NCBI GenBank assembly: GCA_018065145.1
Contig: JAGHTW010000081.1
Span: forward strand, 1 to 55,070
Reading direction: 5' to 3'
DNA from: Candidatus Prevotella equi
Lineage (GTDB): Bacteria > Bacteroidota > Bacteroidia > Bacteroidales > Bacteroidaceae
Length of the DNA stretch: 55,070 nt
Position 1 is the first letter of the stretch. Every line of letters starts with the position of its first letter. A program made the position numbers and the translations under genes. A model generated the notes under the pieces. It did not search any database. It was not told the origin of the DNA and was given only the letters and a program-made list of their open reading frames with translations. Shown piece after piece: positions 1-8,202 of this stretch.

Positions 1-10
1 TAATGTATAA

Positions 11-625
11 TTACTTGTTTTCCCAAGCAACAATCTTATCCTGATTCTTCAGCAGGAAGTCGATGTCGTCGAGACCGTTCTCAAGACAATACTTCTTGTA
101 ACCGTTTATCTCAAACTTCTCCACACGACCTGTTGTCTCGTTTGTAACCGTCTGGTTAGGAAGGTCAACAGTAACGATGGCGTTAGCGTCCTTTGCTACA
201 GTAGCAAGGAGTTCCTGACGGAAGTCCTCTTCCACGATAACAGGAAGAACGAAGCAGTTGAGCAGGTTATTACGGTGGATATCAGCGAAAGAAGAAGAGA
301 TAACCACGCGTGTGCCATAGCCGGCAATAGCCCATGCAGCATGCTCACGTGAAGAACCAGAACCCCAGTTCTTACCGCCGATGATAATCTCACGAACGCC
401 CTCTGCTGGTGTCTCGTTGAATGGTGCCTTGTTCATGATGAAGTCAGCAACAGGCTCGTTGTTGGCATTATAGCGAATATCGTGCATGAAGGCATCGCCA
501 TAGAACTTTGGATCACGTGTAGTGAAAGCGAGATAACGTGCAGGGATGATGTTATCTGTATTGTTGTTGTCAATTGCTATAGGAAGGCAAGTTGACTTTA
601 TGATGTTGAATTTCTTGTTAGCCAT
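11..625 (-). CDS. leuD: 3-isopropylmalate dehydratase small subunit
   Basis: LeuD pairs with LeuC to interconvert 2- and 3-isopropylmalate in leucine synthesis in the cytoplasm. The 204-residue protein has the usual LeuD length and carries the aconitase-swivel signature GSGSSREHA at residues 88-96, which closes over the substrate held by the large subunit. It starts 6 bases after the leuC stop, so the two subunits are almost certainly co-transcribed and co-translated. The stop codon is only 11 bases from the window edge. leuB is not in the window and could lie beyond that edge. Identification is firm. Confidence 0.96.
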   Translation of the reverse strand: MANKKFNIIKSTCLPIAIDNNNTDNIIPARYLAFTTRDPKFYGDAFMHDIRYNANNEPVADFIMNKAPFNETPAEGVREIIIGGKNWGSGSSREHAAWAIAGYGTRVVISSSFADIHRNNLLNCFVLPVIVEEDFRQELLATVAKDANAIVTVDLPNQTVTNETTGRVEKFEINGYKKYCLENGLDDIDFLLKNQDKIVAWENK

Positions 626-631
626 TGTTTC

Positions 632-2020
632 TTAGATTTTACGAGGGTCAGTGATTACGCCAGTGATAGCAGAAGCAGCCACGGTGAGTGGTGATGCGAG
701 GACGGTGCGAGCACCAGGTCCCTGACGTCCTACGAAGTTACGGTTAGAAGTAGAGATAGCGAGCTTACCAGCAGGAACCTTATCAGGGTTCATAGCAAGA
801 CAAGCAGAGCATGATGGCAAACGGAGTTCGAAGCCTGCCTCCTCAAGAATCTTATCAATACCCTCATCTATAATCTGCTGACGCACGAGCCAAGAGCCTG
901 GCACGAGCCATGCAACAACGCTGTCAGCCTTCTTCTTACCCTTCACGACAGAAGCGAAAGCGCGGAAGTCCTCTATACGGCCGTTGGTACAAGCGCCGAG
1001 GAACACATAGTCAACAGGAGTACCCTCCAGCTTCTGTCCTGGCTGGAACTGCATGTAGTCGAGCTGTGCCTTGAGCTGTGCTGCTTCATCAGCAGATACT
1101 GACTCGTATGTAGGGATAGTACCATCGATAGCGATACCAGCACCAGGGTTTGTACCGAAGGTGATGCGTGGAGCGATATCCTCTGCACGGTATGTCACCT
1201 CCTTGTCGAATACTGCGTCATCGTCACTCTTCAAAGTCTTCCAATACTCTACTGCCTTATCCCATGCCTCGCCCTTAGGAGCATACTCACGGTCCTTGAG
1301 GTAAGCGAATGTTGTCTCGTCAGGAGCGATGATACCAGCACGTGAACCCATCTCGATAGAGAGGTTAGAGAGTGTCAAACGACCCTCCATAGACATATTG
1401 CGGATAGCAGAACCAGCATATTCTACAGCATAGCCAGTAGCGCCGGATGTTGTCATCTGTGCCATGATATATAGCGCAACGTCCTTGGCAGTGGTACCCT
1501 TAGGCAGCTCACCCTCGATGTTGATGCGCATTGTCTTTGGCTTTGACTGAAGGATGCACTGTGAAGCGAGCACCTGAGCAACCTCAGAAGTACCGATACC
1601 CATTGCGATAGCGCCTACAGCACCGTGTGTAGAGGTGTGAGAGTCACCGCAAACGATTGTCATGCCAGGCAGTGAGAGCGCCTTCTCAGGACCAACAACG
1701 TGTATGATACCGTTGTCCTTTGTACCCATAGCGAAGTGCTTGATACCGAACTCTGCGCAGTTAGCAGCGAGTGTCTCTACCTGCTTACGACCGATAGGGT
1801 CGTCGATGCGCTCCTGCTGGTCAGAAGGAGTATTGTGGTCAGGCATTGCGATAACGTGATCAGGACGGAACGCCTTGATACCCTTGTCGCGGAGTGTGTC
1901 AAAAGCCTGTGGTGATGTCACCTCGTGAGCATAGAGGCGATCGATATACAACTGTGTAGGACCATCCTCCACGTTCTGAATAACGTGAGCGTCCCAGATT
2001 TTGTCAAATAATGTATTCAT
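632..2020 (-). CDS. leuC: 3-isopropylmalate dehydratase large subunit
   Basis: This is the iron-sulfur subunit of isopropylmalate isomerase, in the aconitase family. The three cluster-ligand cysteines are visible: C344 in [11 protein letters not shown], and C404 and C407 in [11 protein letters not shown]. Active-site motifs DHNTP (from residue 61) and [11 protein letters not shown] (from residue 124) are intact. At 462 residues it is close to the usual length. It lies between leuA and leuD on the minus strand. The leuA-leuC gap holds a 14-unit heptamer array and an AT-rich spacer described separately, so spacing from leuA is unusually large for this operon. Confidence 0.96.
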   Translation of the reverse strand: MNTLFDKIWDAHVIQNVEDGPTQLYIDRLYAHEVTSPQAFDTLRDKGIKAFRPDHVIAMPDHNTPSDQQERIDDPIGRKQVETLAANCAEFGIKHFAMGTKDNGIIHVVGPEKALSLPGMTIVCGDSHTSTHGAVGAIAMGIGTSEVAQVLASQCILQSKPKTMRINIEGELPKGTTAKDVALYIMAQMTTSGATGYAVEYAGSAIRNMSMEGRLTLSNLSIEMGSRAGIIAPDETTFAYLKDREYAPKGEAWDKAVEYWKTLKSDDDAVFDKEVTYRAEDIAPRITFGTNPGAGIAIDGTIPTYESVSADEAAQLKAQLDYMQFQPGQKLEGTPVDYVFLGACTNGRIEDFRAFASVVKGKKKADSVVAWLVPGSWLVRQQIIDEGIDKILEEAGFELRLPSCSACLAMNPDKVPAGKLAISTSNRNFVGRQGPGARTVLASPLTVAASAITGVITDPRKI

Positions 2021-2058
2021 CTTTCAAATGGAAAATGGAAAATTGAAAATTGAAAATT
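2021..2058 (-). repeat. AT-rich intercistronic spacer shared with trpA-trpB
   Basis: Read in the direction of transcription, this 38-base leader of leuC contains TAATTTTCAATTTTCAA followed by TTTCC and ATTTGAA. A near-identical stretch (about 85% over 37 bases by eye) precedes trpB at 31655-31691. It lies directly between the heptamer array and the leuC start. Confidence 0.6.
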
Positions 2059-2156
2059 ATGAACTATGAATTATGCACTATGCACTATGCACTATGAACT
2101 ATGCACTATGAACTATGAACTATGCACTATGCACTATGCACTATGCACTATGAATT
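2059..2156 (-). repeat. 7-bp tandem array, 14 units, in the leuA-leuC gap
   Basis: Fourteen contiguous 7-base units, AGTGCAT with variants AGTTCAT and AATTCAT when read on the transcribed (minus) strand. The array begins 3 bases after the leuA stop codon. The same unit in the same orientation relative to transcription occurs after nhaC (8065-8148), and a close variant occurs after uxaB (40390-40424). Confidence 0.9.
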
Positions 2157-2159
2157 AAA

Positions 2160-3677
2160 CTACAGTTTTGCGACTTTGAACTTATTGATGCAGTCGATGT
2201 AAGCCTCTACTGATGCAGCTACGATGTCGGTATTTGAACCGAAGCCGAAATAGACGCTGCCCTCGTGCTCTACCTGCACGTGAACCTTACACATATCATC
2301 AGAACCCTTGCTGATAGCCTGAATGGTAAGCTCCTTCAGCTCCATCTGACGACGTATGATATTCTTCAGCGCCTTGATACTTGCATCAACAGGACCATTA
2401 CCCGTTGCAGCAGCCTCGAACACCTCGTTGGCAATCTTCAGTTTGATGGCAGCAACAGGAGTAACACCCTTGCCCGATGTCACCTGCAGCGCCTCAAGCT
2501 TCACGTGTGACTCCTCAGAACTAGCAGAAGCGCCAACAAGCACGAGCAAGTCCTCATCATTCAGCTGCTTCTTCTTGTCAGCCATCTCCAGGAACTTCTG
2601 GTATGTCTTGTCCAACTGCTCCTGATCCTTCATCTCTATGCCGAGAACAGAGAGACGATGCTTCAGCGCAGCGCGACCAGAACGAGCTGTCAGTACGATA
2701 GCATTCTCATCGATACCTACATCCTTAGGATCCATAATCTCGTATGTGCTGACGTTCTTCAACACACCATCCTGATGTATGCCGCTAGAGTGAGCGAAGG
2801 CATTCTTACCCACGATAGCCTTGTTTGGCTGCACAGGCATATTCATCAGCGTAGAAACCATACGGCTTGTAGGCCATATCTTCTGAGTGTTGATGTTTGT
2901 CTCAATGCCGAGGTCCGGGTGAGTCTTGAAAATCATAGCAATCTCCTCAAGTGACGTATTACCCGCACGCTCACCGATACCGTTTATCGTCACCTCCACC
3001 TGACGGGCGCCGTTGAGCACACCAGCAGCGGTATTCGCTGTTGCCATGCCGAGGTCATTGTGACAGTGGGTAGAGAGGATTGACTTACCAGCAGCGAACG
3101 CATCAACATGCTCATAGAGGTACTTTATCTTCTCGCCGTACTCGTATGGAGTGCGGAAACCCGTTGTATCAGGAATGTTACAAACCGTAGCACCAGCCTT
3201 TGTCACTGCATCGATGACACGAGCAAGATACTCGTTGTCGGTACGACCAGCATCCTCAGCATAGAACTCCACGTCCTCTACATACTTCTTTGCATACTTC
3301 ACAGCCGCTACGGCGCGCTCGATAATCTCCTCACGGTTAGAGTTGAACTTATACTTGATGTGAGAGTCAGAAGTACCGATACCAGTATGGATACGCTTGC
3401 GCTTAGCATACTGCAATGCCTCTGCAGCGCAGTCAATATCCTTCTCCACTGCACGGGTAAGCGCACAGATGGTTGGCCATGTAACCGCCTTAGAAATTTC
3501 AATAACTGAGTTGAAGTCACCCGGACTGGAAATAGGGAAACCAGCCTCTATGACATCAACGCCCAAAGCCTCCAGCTGTCGTGCCACCTGAATCTTCTCA
3601 ACGGTGTTCAACTGACATCCCGGAACCTGCTCACCATCTCTCAGGGTGGTGTCAAAGATAAATAATCTGTCTGCCAT
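2160..3677 (-). CDS. leuA: 2-isopropylmalate synthase
   Basis: LeuA condenses acetyl-CoA with 2-oxoisovalerate, the committed step to leucine. From the start chosen here ([11 protein letters not shown]) it is 505 residues. An in-frame ATG 27 bases upstream would add MKIKKNYII, but the family begins at the downstream Met. Visible signatures are [10 protein letters not shown] at residues 8-17 with the metal-binding Asp, the [11 protein letters not shown] metal-binding loop, and [13 protein letters not shown]. The C-terminal third matches the regulatory LeuA dimer domain that binds leucine. It is first in the leuA-leuC-leuD run and has a good promoter about 70 bases upstream. No leucine-rich leader peptide was found. 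Confidence 0.95.
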   Translation of the reverse strand: MADRLFIFDTTLRDGEQVPGCQLNTVEKIQVARQLEALGVDVIEAGFPISSPGDFNSVIEISKAVTWPTICALTRAVEKDIDCAAEALQYAKRKRIHTGIGTSDSHIKYKFNSNREEIIERAVAAVKYAKKYVEDVEFYAEDAGRTDNEYLARVIDAVTKAGATVCNIPDTTGFRTPYEYGEKIKYLYEHVDAFAAGKSILSTHCHNDLGMATANTAAGVLNGARQVEVTINGIGERAGNTSLEEIAMIFKTHPDLGIETNINTQKIWPTSRMVSTLMNMPVQPNKAIVGKNAFAHSSGIHQDGVLKNVSTYEIMDPKDVGIDENAIVLTARSGRAALKHRLSVLGIEMKDQEQLDKTYQKFLEMADKKKQLNDEDLLVLVGASASSEESHVKLEALQVTSGKGVTPVAAIKLKIANEVFEAAATGNGPVDASIKALKNIIRRQMELKELTIQAISKGSDDMCKVHVQVEHEGSVYFGFGSNTDIVAASVEAYIDCINKFKVAKL

Positions 3678-3752
3678 AATTATATAGTTTTTTTTAATTT
3701 TCACTTCTTACCCCACATCACTCTACAAACAGAGCCATGGGCAATATCTTTG

Positions 3753-3784
3753 CAAAGTTACTACAATTTCTTCAATTGAGCAAA
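3753..3784 (-). promoter_or_regulatory. leuA promoter, Bacteroidetes type
   Basis: On the minus strand TTTG (3781-3784) is followed after 20 bases by TAACTTTG (3753-3760), an exact fit to the Bacteroidetes -33/-7 pattern. The implied transcript start is roughly 3745, giving a leader of about 70 bases before the leuA ATG. Confidence 0.75.
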
Positions 3785-3898
3785 TTATTTACACATTATT
3801 TTATATATAGCATTTCCTTTGTGGTCATTTGGCATAGTAACAGACGCTTCATTCTAGAGCGTTACAACGCCTTAAAACACACAAAATTGAGCCCTACC

Positions 3899-4008
3899 GC
3901 GGTTATCATGCAACGTTTACAATGTAAAAGTTATACGATTACCATGCTAAAGTTGCACGATAACTGTGTAAAAGTTATGCCTTTACAACCTTAAAAGTGC
4001 CACTTTTA
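3899..4008 (+). repeat. 22-bp tandem repeat, 5 diverged units
   Basis: Five consecutive 22-base units start at 3899, 3921, 3943, 3965 and 3987. Most share a core of GTAAAAGTT near the start and end in CGATTAC, CGATAAC or CTTTAC. The same unit occurs as four better-conserved copies at 18569-18656 and as one copy at 34907-34928. It lies in the roughly 515-base gap between leuA and the HAD gene. Apart from this array, the leuA promoter and the inverted repeat at 4094-4143, I see nothing else in that gap. Confidence 0.8.
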
Positions 4009-4093
4009 GGCAAAAAACCTACAATCTTGCAAACAAAATCCAACACTCCTAACACTACACTACTGATTATCAACAACTTACTAAAAGCACCAG

Positions 4094-4143
4094 AATTCAC
4101 GAATTTGCGAGCATAATCAAACTGATTTGCAAATACGTGAATT
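4094..4143. repeat. 15-bp inverted repeat
   Basis: AATTCACGAATTTGC (4094-4108) and GCAAATACGTGAATT (4129-4143) are complementary except at one position, separated by 20 bases. It lies 50 bases downstream of the HAD gene stop on its transcribed strand, so a transcription-ending hairpin for that gene is one reading. It lacks a clean T-run. Confidence 0.5.
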
Positions 4144-4192
4144 TTGGCGCATTATATTCCGATACAAATCTTGAATTTTCCGGCTATAACAA

Positions 4193-4783
4193 TTACACCT
4201 TTCTATGATAGTCTGACAGTTCGAACATTGGATAGTCTCCGCGACTATCGCCGTAGGCGTAGAGTGTGTAACTATCTCTGTCGGGTTCTACCTCCAAGAA
4301 ACGGCGGACTTTTTCCTTGCCGTAGCAGTTGTGCGTTGCAAAGCGACCGGTCAACTTTCCGTCGGCATCGACTTCCATCTCTGTACCGAGCACTTCCTTT
4401 ACTCCCAAAGAGAGGCAGAACGGCCTCACCCACTCTACTACACTTGCCGATACTACATACACGTCTGCACCCTCTTGCAGGTGCTTCAGGAGCATAGCAT
4501 GAGTACCACGATTCAATAGTTCTGCTTCCCTTGAAGCAAAACTCATACCGTATTCGCTAAACTCACTGTATGTCAGTCCTTTGAAGAAGTACGACAAAAA
4601 CCTTTGTTTAAGCTTATGATTGTCGATTACACGCATCTTCATCAGCACGAGCAAAGGACTGTAAAGGAGTATTCCCAGATACAGTTTCTTTGTGCCACAA
4701 ACGAAGCGTATAAACTCAAGCATGGTGTCTTTTGTGGTCAGCGTTCCGTCAAAATCAAACACTGCTATTACCCTTTTCTCCAT
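4193..4783 (-). CDS. HAD-family phosphatase (HAD-IB, SerB-like)
   Basis: A 196-residue haloacid-dehalogenase-fold phosphatase. Motif I is FDFDGT at residues 9-14 with nucleophile Asp10 and acid/base Asp12. Motif II is VVSAS, and motif IV is YGDSRGDYPM near the C-terminus. The helical cap sits between motifs I and II, as in HAD-IB enzymes that act on phosphoserine or lipid head-group phosphates. The substrate cannot be told from sequence. It is transcribed away from the outer-membrane protein gene at 4919, with a TAnnTTTG box between them. I am confident of the family but not of the substrate. Confidence 0.85.
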   Translation of the reverse strand: MEKRVIAVFDFDGTLTTKDTMLEFIRFVCGTKKLYLGILLYSPLLVLMKMRVIDNHKLKQRFLSYFFKGLTYSEFSEYGMSFASREAELLNRGTHAMLLKHLQEGADVYVVSASVVEWVRPFCLSLGVKEVLGTEMEVDADGKLTGRFATHNCYGKEKVRRFLEVEPDRDSYTLYAYGDSRGDYPMFELSDYHRKV

Positions 4784-4818
4784 CGGTAGTTTACTTGTTA
4801 TATATTAATAATGTGGTG

Positions 4819-4826
4819 CAAAGGTA
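4819..4826 (-). promoter_or_regulatory. -7 box upstream of the HAD gene
   Basis: TACCTTTG on the minus strand, 36 bases before the HAD start. No clear TTTG -33 element is seen at the usual distance. Confidence 0.5.
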
Positions 4827-4869
4827 CAAAAAAGTTAAAGAAAAGTGAAGATATTTGAAAAAAAGTTTG

Positions 4870-4877
4870 TACTTTTG
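4870..4877 (+). promoter_or_regulatory. -7 box upstream of the outer-membrane protein gene
   Basis: TACTTTTG 41 bases before the chosen ATG. Because transcription would start just downstream of it, an alternative start at 4877 would overlap the promoter, which supports the start at 4919. Confidence 0.5.
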
Positions 4878-4918
4878 TGACGAATAACAATAACAACCAA
4901 ATAAAATTATCAAAAGTA

Positions 4919-6613
4919 ATGAAAACTAGTATTAAGAATTTTGCAGTAAAAGCATTTATTGCCGTTGCAGCAATCTGCTTTACACAAAACGCAAGTGCAA
5001 AGGTCATTGAGCACATTGCTGACCGTTACATCATCAACGTTGACCAGATGGACCTTAACGGCGACGAGACACTGATGGATCTTCTCATGATGGTTCCTGA
5101 CGTCGTTTCCATTGACGGCAAGAGCACCGTAACTGATGAGCTCGGCAAATGGGCTGTACGTATAGACAATGTCAGCATTGCCATGAACGCTGAGGTGTTC
5201 CTTAAGAACACAAAGGCTAAGGAAGTAAAGAAGATAAAGGTTTGTATCAACCCTGGTATTATGAAGGGTTGCGGCGGACTGAAGACTGTCATAGACATCA
5301 ACTACCGCAAGAAGGAGGATGGCGTTTCTGGTAAGGTAGCACTCGAGGGCGACACCTACGGCAACGCAGAGGCTTTCGTCAACACGACCCTTGACAAGAA
5401 GAACCTCACATTCCGCACTTTCGTACAGGGTGCGCTTGAGCACTCAAAGGACAAGGCGGGCATTAAGTCTCACGGTGCTGGCGAGGACGTAAAGATGCAC
5501 CTCAACTGGGACATCACCGACAAGGACAACCTGGAGCTCTTCGCTGCACAGAACTTCAAGCGCGAAGTGGAAGGCGGTCACACTCCTGAGTTCCCTGCAA
5601 ACTACTCACGTTTCTATCATTTTGAAGGTGTTTACACACGCGATCTCGGCAAGGGTGCTTACGGTCTCGTTCAGGCAGAGGGCGACTACAGCAGCTCTAA
5701 CGTGGCTGGTCTCACACAGAAGGAAATCAACCCTTACATCCTCTTCGAGTTCGGTTTCCCATTCATCTCAAAGAATCTCTACATGACTGCTGGTATCGAG
5801 ACTGGTTACTCTGCTTATACTGACGGTGCGTTGGCTTATACAGACCGTTCACGTTACGAGGATGGCTACATTCAGTTGGACTGGAACGTTGGTAAGTTCA
5901 ATTTCTCTGTAGGTGATCGTTTCCGCGTGCACAATTTCTGGATTGAGCGTGCTTGTTTCAACCTTCCTTACACTGAGAAGTCAACAACAAACAACCACGT
6001 AACCGTATCTGCCTGGTATGACTTCAATGACAACCACACCCTGCAGGCTACATTCGCCCGTCGCTTTATGTTCCCTGGTGCAGACGATTTCTTCTCTACC
6101 GTAATGGATGAGCAGACAAACGCCTTCTCTACTACCGCGATAGAGTATTTCAAGAAGCCTGCATACGTTTCAGAGATGCGCTATACATACCAGAAGAAGG
6201 ACTTCAACCTCATGGGTATCATAAAGAACACACGTCAGGAGCTGGCTGAAGGATGCCACGACAATGCTCTCATGCTCGGCGTTTCTTCATTCATGCACTT
6301 CGGCATCCTGCGTCTTACTGCTGGTGTAAACTATTTCCACCAGAGAACTAACTCTAACGGCGAAATAGACTACAACAACTACGTAAACCTCAAGCTCGTG
6401 CCACAGGTTTCATTCGACGGATGGAGACTTACTTCTACTATGATTTACAGTTCAAACAAGTCAACATTCATGCGTCCAGCCAACATGTATCTCGACTTCG
6501 GTTGCTCAAAGGAAATCAACGAGCACTGGCTCGTAGAGGGTAAGTATCATGACATCGCTGGACAGAACTACGGCAACCGCGCTTTCTCTATCGGCGCTAC
6601 ATACTCATTCTAA
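4919..6613 (+). CDS. Small TonB-receptor-like outer-membrane protein
   Basis: A 564-residue protein with an N-terminal signal peptide (Lys-rich start, hydrophobic stretch, cleavage after NASA near residue 27). It is followed by a plug-like domain (roughly residues 30-125) and a region rich in alternating aromatic/polar beta strands ending in Phe (GATYSF), typical of an outer-membrane barrel. It is much shorter than SusC-type receptors and shows no N-terminal carboxypeptidase-like domain. The start at 4919 fits the signal peptide; the in-frame start 42 bases upstream would add an Asn-rich tail before it. Codon choice is strongly biased to C-ending codons, suggesting high expression. nhaC follows after 18 bases. 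The ligand is unknown. Confidence 0.7.
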   Translation: MKTSIKNFAVKAFIAVAAICFTQNASAKVIEHIADRYIINVDQMDLNGDETLMDLLMMVPDVVSIDGKSTVTDELGKWAVRIDNVSIAMNAEVFLKNTKAKEVKKIKVCINPGIMKGCGGLKTVIDINYRKKEDGVSGKVALEGDTYGNAEAFVNTTLDKKNLTFRTFVQGALEHSKDKAGIKSHGAGEDVKMHLNWDITDKDNLELFAAQNFKREVEGGHTPEFPANYSRFYHFEGVYTRDLGKGAYGLVQAEGDYSSSNVAGLTQKEINPYILFEFGFPFISKNLYMTAGIETGYSAYTDGALAYTDRSRYEDGYIQLDWNVGKFNFSVGDRFRVHNFWIERACFNLPYTEKSTTNNHVTVSAWYDFNDNHTLQATFARRFMFPGADDFFSTVMDEQTNAFSTTAIEYFKKPAYVSEMRYTYQKKDFNLMGIIKNTRQELAEGCHDNALMLGVSSFMHFGILRLTAGVNYFHQRTNSNGEIDYNNYVNLKLVPQVSFDGWRLTSTMIYSSNKSTFMRPANMYLDFGCSKEINEHWLVEGKYHDIAGQNYGNRAFSIGATYSF

Positions 6614-6631
6614 CGATTTCCGACAGAGAAG

Positions 6632-8080
6632 ATGAAGAATTACGAAAACAAGACTATTCCACATCCATTGATATCAGTGCTGCCATTGGCAGTACTGGTA
6701 TCATTGATTATACTCGTCATCAACATTTTCCCTGATGACGCACTAAGTGGAGCAAGCCAAGTAGCCATGATGGCTGCTACAGCGGTATGCGTAGCACTGT
6801 CAATGATTATCTACAAAGTGAAATGGGATACCTTTGAGCAGATGATAATGGCAACAATAGGTGATGCCGGCGTCTCCATCCTCATACTCTTGCTCATAGG
6901 CATGATGTCAAGTACATGGATGATTAGCGGCGTAGTGCCTACGATGATATATTACGGCGTACAGTTCATGTCGCCGCTGTTCTTCCTGCCTTGCGCCTGC
7001 ATCATCTCGTCACTCATTTCTGTCATGACGGGTACATCATGGACCACTATTGCAACCATCGGTATAGCACTCCTCGGTATCGGCAACGCACTTGGCGTAC
7101 CTGAGGCTTATACTGCCGGTGCTATCATCTCTGGTGCGTACTTCGGCGACAAGATGTCACCAATGTCTGACACAACGGTATTGGCATCATCGGTATCAGG
7201 CGCTGATCTCTTCACGCATATTCGCTACATGACATATACCACCGTGCCAAGCATCACCATCTCGCTCATACTCTATCTTCTCATAGGATTATGGTACGAC
7301 GGTGAAGCAATGGAGGTCACACAGTATCTGACAGGTCTGGACAGGGGATTCAACATCTCGTTGCTCACTCTCATTGTTCCGGCATTCACAGGTTACCTAA
7401 TATACAAAAAGGTGCCTTCACTCATCACCCTGATACTATCATCGCTGTCAGCATGTCTCTGCGCCATAATTCTTCAGCCAGAGGTGCTTGCAAGCATAGC
7501 TGGAGAAACAGAGGTCAGCATCAAGTCCCTCTTCATGGGAATAATGACAACATGTTACACAAAGACACACGTTGACACTGGTATTGAGGCTATCAATGAA
7601 CTGGTAGCAACACGCGGTATGGGCGGTATGCTTGATACTATATGGCTTATACTTTGTGCTATGTGTTTCGGTTCCTGCATGGTGGCAAGCAATATGCTGA
7701 AGAGCATCACCCGCTTGCTGATGAAGGCCATACGCAATACATTCAGCCTTGTTGCTTCAACAGTAACGTCGGGCGTATTGCTCAACCTTATCATGGGCGA
7801 CCAGTTCCTGTCTATCATCATGAACGCGTCTATGTTCAAAGAGGAATATATGGAGCGCGGCTATAAGCCAGAACTGCTCAGCCGCTCTACAGAGGACTCT
7901 GCCACTGTCACATCCGTGCTTGTCCCTTGGACTGCATGCGGCATGACACAAAGTACCGTTCTCGGCATACCAACTATCGTATATCTGCCTTTCTGCTTCT
8001 TCAACATCATCAGCCCGATAATGAGTTGCATCGTTGCAGCACTGGGATACAAGATTGAAAAGCCAGTGCATAGTGCATAG
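6632..8080 (+). CDS. nhaC: NhaC-family Na+/H+ antiporter
   Basis: A 482-residue inner-membrane antiporter with about ten to twelve hydrophobic segments. The family signature GAYFGDKMSPMSDTT is at residues 168-182 with its conserved Asp and Ser/Thr residues, and MTGTSWTT at 132-139. It would exchange sodium for protons in pH or salt homeostasis. Some relatives exchange malate/lactate, so the substrate is not fixed. The last residues (VHSA) and the stop codon are encoded by the first two units of a heptamer repeat array, so the gene's 3' end runs into the repeat. putP follows on the same strand, and sodium coupling links the two. Confidence 0.88.
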   Translation: MKNYENKTIPHPLISVLPLAVLVSLIILVINIFPDDALSGASQVAMMAATAVCVALSMIIYKVKWDTFEQMIMATIGDAGVSILILLLIGMMSSTWMISGVVPTMIYYGVQFMSPLFFLPCACIISSLISVMTGTSWTTIATIGIALLGIGNALGVPEAYTAGAIISGAYFGDKMSPMSDTTVLASSVSGADLFTHIRYMTYTTVPSITISLILYLLIGLWYDGEAMEVTQYLTGLDRGFNISLLTLIVPAFTGYLIYKKVPSLITLILSSLSACLCAIILQPEVLASIAGETEVSIKSLFMGIMTTCYTKTHVDTGIEAINELVATRGMGGMLDTIWLILCAMCFGSCMVASNMLKSITRLLMKAIRNTFSLVASTVTSGVLLNLIMGDQFLSIIMNASMFKEEYMERGYKPELLSRSTEDSATVTSVLVPWTACGMTQSTVLGIPTIVYLPFCFFNIISPIMSCIVAALGYKIEKPVHSA

Positions 8081-8148
8081 TGCATAGTGCATAGGGCATA
8101 GTGCATAGTGCATAGTGCATAATTCATAGTGCATAGTGCATAGGGCAT
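8065..8148 (+). repeat. 7-bp tandem array, 12 units, overlapping the nhaC stop
   Basis: Twelve contiguous units of AGTGCAT (variants AGGGCAT, AATTCAT). The nhaC stop TAG (8078-8080) lies inside the second and third units. Orientation relative to transcription matches the leuA-leuC array. Confidence 0.92.
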
Positions 8149-8163
8149 AGGGTAATCATAATT

Positions 8164-8195
8164 TGTTAATTTGTTAATTCGTTAATTTGTTAATT
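8164..8195 (+). repeat. 8-bp tandem array just upstream of putP
   Basis: Four contiguous units TGTTAATT (third unit CGTTAATT) ending 7 bases before the putP ATG. A gain or loss of units would move upstream sequence relative to the start codon. Confidence 0.85.
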
Positions 8196-8202
8196 TGAAA
8201 AA

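Noticed and set aside
3678..3745. Leucine leader peptide for an attenuator upstream of leuA
   Set aside because: The only small frame (MALFVE) has one Leu, and no terminator hairpin follows.
3737..3994. 85-codon plus-strand frame upstream of leuA
   Set aside because: It runs through the leuA promoter and the 22-bp repeat and has no protein-like features.
7757..8148. Minus-strand frames with repeated MHYALCT-like peptides
   Set aside because: They are translations of the heptamer array; because 3 x 7 = 21 bases contains no stop on that strand the frame stays open by chance. They lie inside nhaC and the repeat.
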